The notes below the pieces were generated by a model, which saw nothing but the letters and a program-made list of their open reading frames with translations, was not told the origin of the DNA and did no database searches. A stretch of 64,000 nucleotides of DNA from Gnetum montanum. Taxonomy: Eukaryota; Streptophyta; Gnetopsida; Gnetales; Gnetaceae. The stretch is from the NCBI GenBank assembly GCA_015680685.1, contig MNCI01009214.1:129344-193343 (forward strand), in the 5' to 3' direction. Below, one piece after another: positions 58,971 through 64,000 of this stretch. Position numbers and translations under genes: made by a program. Position 1 is the first letter of the stretch. Each line of letters begins with the position of its first letter.

Positions 58971-61242
58971 AATATTTATGGAAATATCGAGAAGAAGAAA
59001 GTTCCATGCATCACATACAGTGACTCAAAGGGTGATGACATGGAGGAATGCTCAACATTTCCTGTATGTAACCGGTGTGCACCAGAGGATGACATACAAA
59101 GGTGCCTGTATGTAGCAACCACTCAACAAGAGAAAACCTAGTGGTTGACAACTAATCAAGAGAGTAGCCCACCAACATGCATGGAATGAACTGGGGGAAC
59201 AACTCACGCCCACAACGAAGGCATAGATACATTGGAGTATGAGCGTCACCAACTTCCATCCCTTAACCTGACAACATCAATCAGGAGAAGTTGGACACTT
59301 CTAAAAAATTCAAATAGATGTTCATTATTTCAAATCTCTCCCTTTCCATTCAGTCATGGGGGAGATGGCCACCTATGCTAATCATTCGGGGCCCTCAGTG
59401 CTTTTAAGTTTTTGTTTTACACATTTTTTTTGCACATTTTTGTTTTACAAATTTCTTTAACTTTTCTTGTTTTTGTTTTACAACATCGTTTATACTTTTT
59501 CATTTCTTTATGTGTGTGCGTGTTGTATCCATTTTGTTAAGTTCATCACCCAATAAGTGCTATTAAAGATGGTATGAACCATTTTTCTATTGGTTGCTAA
59601 TGTTTGGTTTTTACCTTTAAGTTATGATGTTGATACTAAGGTATGGTTTTTTTGATATGACAGACAATGAGTCCACCTCATCCATACATCCATAAATTTT
59701 TATGGTCTCTCTTGGCTTGGAACTGTACAGTCCCTTTCTCAATAATAAGAACTATAACAAATCGGTGACTAGGCATTTCTCAAACTAAGGAAGGACTCAA
59801 GGATTGAAAAGGGTGTGACTTCAAGGGAACTTGATACATTTGTGTTGGCCATTCTCTTGGGTGCTTGAATGTTTTCTTCTTGAGTTTTCTACCGTTTCGA
59901 CATTACCTAATTATTGAGAAGCTAAGCTAATAAAAATAACAAAGTCTTTGCATGTAAAAAAAATAGTGAGAATTCAAAGCACACCCCTTAGATGAAATAA
60001 TTATTTGGGCTACAAGCACTGGTTATGAAACTAAAATAAACATGTTCCCTCTAACTAAGGCCCTTCTCACTTCCTATTCTCTCCTCCTTCATTTCATTGA
60101 AATGGTGGTGGCTCTTTGAGGGATGCATTCTTGTTACTTCAAGTGGATGGATTGGCCGAATGCATTAATGCGAAGTCACTGGAAGTGGTTTGTTTGACGC
60201 CGGACTTAGAATGGGATCTACTAAGCCACATTAATCATTAACTACACAAGGGGCTGTACACCACCTTGTTCTTGAGATTCCATTCCATTCTCTTCTCTCC
60301 ATCCTTCTCTCCATTGTTCACCTCATTGCCGGTTGTATCATTAGTGTATATTTTGGTTGACGCATTGTTTTCTTTTTGGTAAATTCTTGTGGTTAAGACT
60401 TTAACTTGTGTTCCAAATGACATTCCTAGAGCCTATGGACTCTTTGAATGTGGGTTTGTCAGGGCATTAAGGGCATAAGGCTACTTTGGGAAGGACCCAC
60501 TGGCATTCCTATTTGGTGCACCAATTAAATTCTTTCCCTTAACATTTTTGCAATCCACTTTATTTTGTTCATTTCCATTTTGACATCCATTTCATCGATG
60601 TTATAGTTGTGTTTTTTTCTCCATCTTTCTTATTCTTTATTCTTTCTCCATTCTATCACTACTGGAGGTTCGCTCTTAGTCATGGAGGTCCAGACCCAAT
60701 TTTTTCGATTTTCTCCTAACCCCTACACCTTCAATAGTCACCATGAATATATCTCCAGACCTGCATCATCCATACCACAACTCAGCCAATGGACCTTTCA
60801 CCGAAGCAAGGTATACACTACATTGTGATTCATTTACCCTTGCTAATATAAAGACTGTGTTGTGTGTGCAGATGGCAATCATACAACAACAGATTGGATC
60901 TGGAGGGAACAATTGGAATGGATCAGTGCTAAAGTAGCTATGCAAAGAACGAGATGGATAGCGCGCTTATGGATAGACAACAAAAGACGCAATCTTGGCA
61001 TTGGCAATAGAAAAACTTCTTTCTCTCTCTCTCTCTTTCTCAGCTGCCAAATAAGGCCTAATGTCAAATGTATAAAGTGTTCACTCTTATTGTCGTGAAC
61101 ATCGATTTTGTCATGTTCTATAATGATGATCCATTCACATGTCATCCCATTCACCATTAGTTCCATTCAAGTTAATGATCCCATACCTTCCCAATATTTT
61201 GTAAGGAACTCGAGGAAGAGTTTTTATTCATTCATGGAGGTA
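58971..61242 (+). other. TA2 tail: deletion junction and non-coding region
   Basis: After the protease a short segment matches 20975-21320 of TA1. Then, from about 59335, sequence matching TA1's integrase 3' end ('catgggggagatggcc' against 'catgagggagatggcc') and spacer follows. A (CT)n run lies at 61019-61040. No RT, RNase H, integrase or extra ORF remains. The last bases before the LTR ('tcatggaggta') are the purine-rich primer region. Confidence 0.75.
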
Positions 61243-62011
61243 TGATGGGATGCGATATCGCATGGGCCGCGATATCGAGTACGCGATATCGCAGTCCGCC
61301 ATCATTTCTATAAATAAAAGAGGCTCTCCCCTATTTCTCCATCTAAATCTGGACACTTAACGAAACTCTTTCAGTTTTACCTCTCCAAAAATAGAATAAT
61401 TTCCATGTGCCCGCAGTAGGAGCTCCAGAGTAAACGAATCTTTATTCGAGCAAATATTGTACCTAAGCACAAGTTTGTGTATGAAAATAAAGACAAACTT
61501 TTGGATAAACCTTGTAGTGCATGGACTAAGCTAAATAGGACTTTAATTAATGTTATTTACTACTTTCCTAATTATTCTCTCTCAACCCTCAACACTCCTA
61601 AGTGCATTCAGTACGACCGCTTCGAGCACGTGCGTTACACTTGGTAATCCCAGTAACGAATAGCGTTTGGTAATCCCATAAGGTTACATCAACTCAGGGT
61701 GTGAGCGGTAAGTGGGAATGGATACTGATGCTATGCATTAGAACTTAGTTAGTTAAAGTTAGTTACTTAGTCTCTTCACCCTTTACCTCATTAGCATAGG
61801 CTATAAAACATAAAAGACATAAAAATCACATACCTCAGACTTACTTAACCATACAACCATGACAAATACAATAAGTCTGGGAAGACAATGAACAATTAAC
61901 CTTAAGTGTTCCATAAGGCGCATAGGCACTTAGTCTTTGGAGTTCGACCAGATTGCGCGTGTAATGCTCGTATTCGTATGGTTGAGTGTAGGGGTACCTC
62001 GGCACTCATCA
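61243..62011 (+). repeat. TA2 3' LTR
   Basis: 769 bp, shorter than the 5' LTR mainly by about 25 bases of the GATATC cluster. Ends 'cactcatca', followed by gtagg. Confidence 0.9.
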
Positions 62012-63410
62012 GTAGGGTTTTTTGCTTTAGAAATGTCTGTGCTACTTTTTTGTGAGCTATATTGATTTACTTAATTTGATTCATAAATATGGTGTTACAA
62101 CTGGTTATCAATGCAAGGCAATATGATAATTCATAACAACATCAATGTCATTCTTATCCTCATAGTTTGACACAATGTATCAAAACTTGTATTATATTTT
62201 TATTTTACTATTCACCAACTGAAAACTAACAACCAAATAATTATTTTAGTTGTAAAAGTACCCAAAACTTTGGTGACATTTACATTTTGTCCAAAAATTG
62301 GGTGTCCTATCTTGGTTAGTAACATGCTTAGCTAATTTCCTACTGTTATAGCCTATATGTGAAACTACTCATGTTTGTTGTGCATGTTATGATTCATAGC
62401 TCTATAGTACATGTATAGCTAGCTTTTCCTTTGGTCATTCTAGTGTTATTCTTTTTGTTTTTTTGTTTTGTGTTAAAAATATCTTGGGGCTTGTGTTCTT
62501 CATCTTAGAGCATACTTTGCAGTAGCATGCAACAATTATATAATACTATAATTTTGTAAATATAGGATTGAATAAAGAGTTTTTTGTAGGACAAAAGAAA
62601 AGTTTTCATTTGGTTGATATTTGTTAGGTTAAATTTAGAATCATCTTATAATGATAATTGAAGTATGCATTTTGTGAAAATTCTTGGCTAAAGTTATTCT
62701 TGAGGTGTTAGGTTAGTGGTAAGAGTCTTACAATAAAAAAACCCCAAGTCACAAGTTCATATTCTTGAATTTACTAGTATCTTACATTATAGGAGATTTA
62801 AGTGTGGAATTTTCTTTTATGTGACTAAATATTTTCATTGCTCTTTGCAGAAATTCAAAAAAATGTTTGTAATGGGATAGAGTGTCTTGATTAATAAAAA
62901 GGAGGATAAGCTTTCTTGAATAGTTAAACTTTTGTTACAATTTTAAATTTTATAAATTGAGGCTAGGCAATAAACTAATGTTATGTTTAGCTTTATTTTG
63001 TGACTATCATTAGGATTGGGGTATATTAGTGTTTATACATTACACAATGTTGGTTAAATAATTGGTTGTCTCACCATATATATGATATGTTTCTCTCAAT
63101 GAAGACTTGAAAAATTCCAAAATCATGGGTGGGCTTCTTAAAGTGTGCATACTGCTAACTCAACACTCTACATTATTAGAGATACTTTATTTTACTATTC
63201 TTTTTTCCACTTTATGGTGTATAATGTTTATGATTATCAAATAGCCTATGAGAACTTTAAGCATATTGTGATTTCAAATTTTTCTCAAGGTCACCTTAAA
63301 TGCAATTACTTGTATTATAACTGAAAAATGCATTGAATAAGTATCCTAACCTTGGAGAACATCTAACTTCTCATGCTAGCAAAGTTTATATAACAGTTTG
63401 TAGGTATTAA
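62012..63410. other. Unassigned AT-rich sequence
   Basis: No gene, LTR or RNA supported. Confidence 0.5.
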
Positions 63411-63415
63411 AATAC

Positions 63416-63658
63416 ATGTTAATATTGTTTAACTTGAGTTCTTGTGATCCAACTCTTTTTTTAACTTTAAAGCTTTTGTTTAGGTTAGTATTCATTATTT
63501 TGGGGCTTGCTCATGATAATTCACCATCAATCCAAACGTGCTTTAGCCTCCCAATCTCCTCAACTTACCAAGTCATAGTAGCTAAAGGAAACTCAATGCA
63601 TGTAATATTGAGTGGGATTCCTCTTGAATATCTCCATCAATTTATAAAGGAGCTTTGA
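63416..63658 (+). CDS. Possible exon of an unknown gene
   Basis: The second half of this frame (about 63515-63658) reads as ordinary protein: 'NSPSIQTCFSLPISSTYQVIVAKGNSMHVILSGIPLEYLHQFIKEL'. The first half is T-rich and ends in a pyrimidine run with AG ('cttttgtttag', about 63474-63484), which could be an intron end. The domain is not recognised. It may be an exon of a gene continuing past the window, or a relic. Confidence 0.3.
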   Translation: MLILFNLSSCDPTLFLTLKLLFRLVFIILGLAHDNSPSIQTCFSLPISSTYQVIVAKGNSMHVILSGIPLEYLHQFIKEL

Positions 63659-64000
63659 AGCTGCTGCTTTTGGAATAAGATGCTATATAAATTTCATAGC
63701 ATGCATTATAAAGCAAGTGAATTCAAAGATGATGCTACATTTTCTTATCTTAAGCAAGAGATCAAAAGATCTAAAAGCACTATTTGGAATGATGCCCTAG
63801 CTGTATAGAAAGAGTTGATATTTGGCTATTAAAATAACCAATGTATGGCTTGGAGTAGATGAAACATAGGCTTGAGTGTAGTCACTTAAGTGAGCTTTCT
63901 ATGCATCATGTGAATTATGTGGCATGTAGTAGGTCTCTATCCACTTTCACCATTTTTCTTTGAAATCGATCTAACATTGATATGTATATAATTGTAAATC
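63659..64000. other. Unassigned sequence at window end
   Basis: No frame stays open; 'ttcttatcttaagcaagaga' and what follows could be coding-like for a short stretch, but this is not supportable. Confidence 0.4.

Larger units (their letters stand above)
55081..62011 (+). mobile_element. Tat/Athila-like element TA2 (gag-protease only)
   Basis: Seen: LTRs 55081-55872 and 61243-62011, both TGATGGGA...CACTCATCA, with a tRNA-Asp-type primer site after the first. Plus-strand gag and protease occupy one frame from 56019 to 58970. Just past the protease (about 59318-59335) the sequence jumps from the part matching 21310 of TA1 to the part matching about 24170, so RT, RNase H and nearly all integrase are missing. 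The extra ORF is missing too. Inferred: a non-autonomous deletion derivative of the TA1 lineage. Flanks gcaag and gtagg are a possible decayed target duplication. The LTRs are more alike than those of TA1, so it is probably younger. Confidence 0.88.

Noticed and set aside
54480-62090. A reading frame continuing across TA2 once the element is removed
   Set aside because: A right-flank minus frame looked promising, but joining with one copy of the 5-base flank shifts it by one base and creates a stop, so continuity cannot be claimed.

Overview
This window looks like nuclear DNA of a seed plant with a large, AT-rich, repeat-packed genome; a gymnosperm is my best guess (inference). The evidence is: nested LTR retrotransposons of the plant Tat/Athila type with tRNA-Asp primer sites, plant L1-type LINEs, a telobox, and a plant-type DEAD-box helicase (RH24) segment. 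No bacterial gene organisation, CRISPR array, rRNA or tRNA gene is visible. Almost every coding stretch is decayed, and the stops fall mainly where Gln, Trp or Arg codons are expected. That is the pattern left by C-to-T deamination of methylated, silenced repeats.

Layout. 1-1949: unassigned. 1950-11678: a minus-strand LTR element (2094-11583) that carries gag and protease only, inserted in a repeat called R1 here; a second R1 copy at 32362-32628 shows the uninterrupted site. 11679-14500: unassigned. 14540-16040: a degraded minus-strand reading frame of several hundred codons, largely coiled coil. 16030-16932 and 29540-32049: two halves of one minus-strand L1-type LINE, split by a 12.6 kb plus-strand Tat/Athila-like element (16933-29539) with gag, protease, RT, RNase H, integrase and an extra ORF after integrase. 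33160-33724: a 0.28 kb tandem duplication. 33890-36930: a second minus-strand L1-type LINE. 37799-42069: a tandem triplication of an unrecognised gene; the third copy keeps a 332-codon ORF, and the first two stop at the same internal point. 44345-44844: a GC-richer gene-like island with a telobox. 46425-46836: a gap. 47700-49124: 5' region and N-terminal third of an RH24-like helicase with one in-frame stop. 49770-50290: a tandem repeat. 51600-52340: a gypsy RNase H relic on the minus strand. 54480-55075: gene-like minus-strand coding debris. 55081-62011: a second Tat/Athila-like element with both LTRs, gag and protease but no RT, RNase H, integrase or extra ORF. 62012-64000: mostly unassigned.

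How it fits together: there is no operon or pathway here. The history is one of nesting and decay. Two of the three LTR elements keep gag-protease but lack polymerase and integrase, so they would have depended on enzymes supplied by relatives such as the 16.9-29.5 kb element. The most novel item is the triplicated unknown gene at 37.8-42.1 kb. The best recognised host gene is the truncated RH24 copy.
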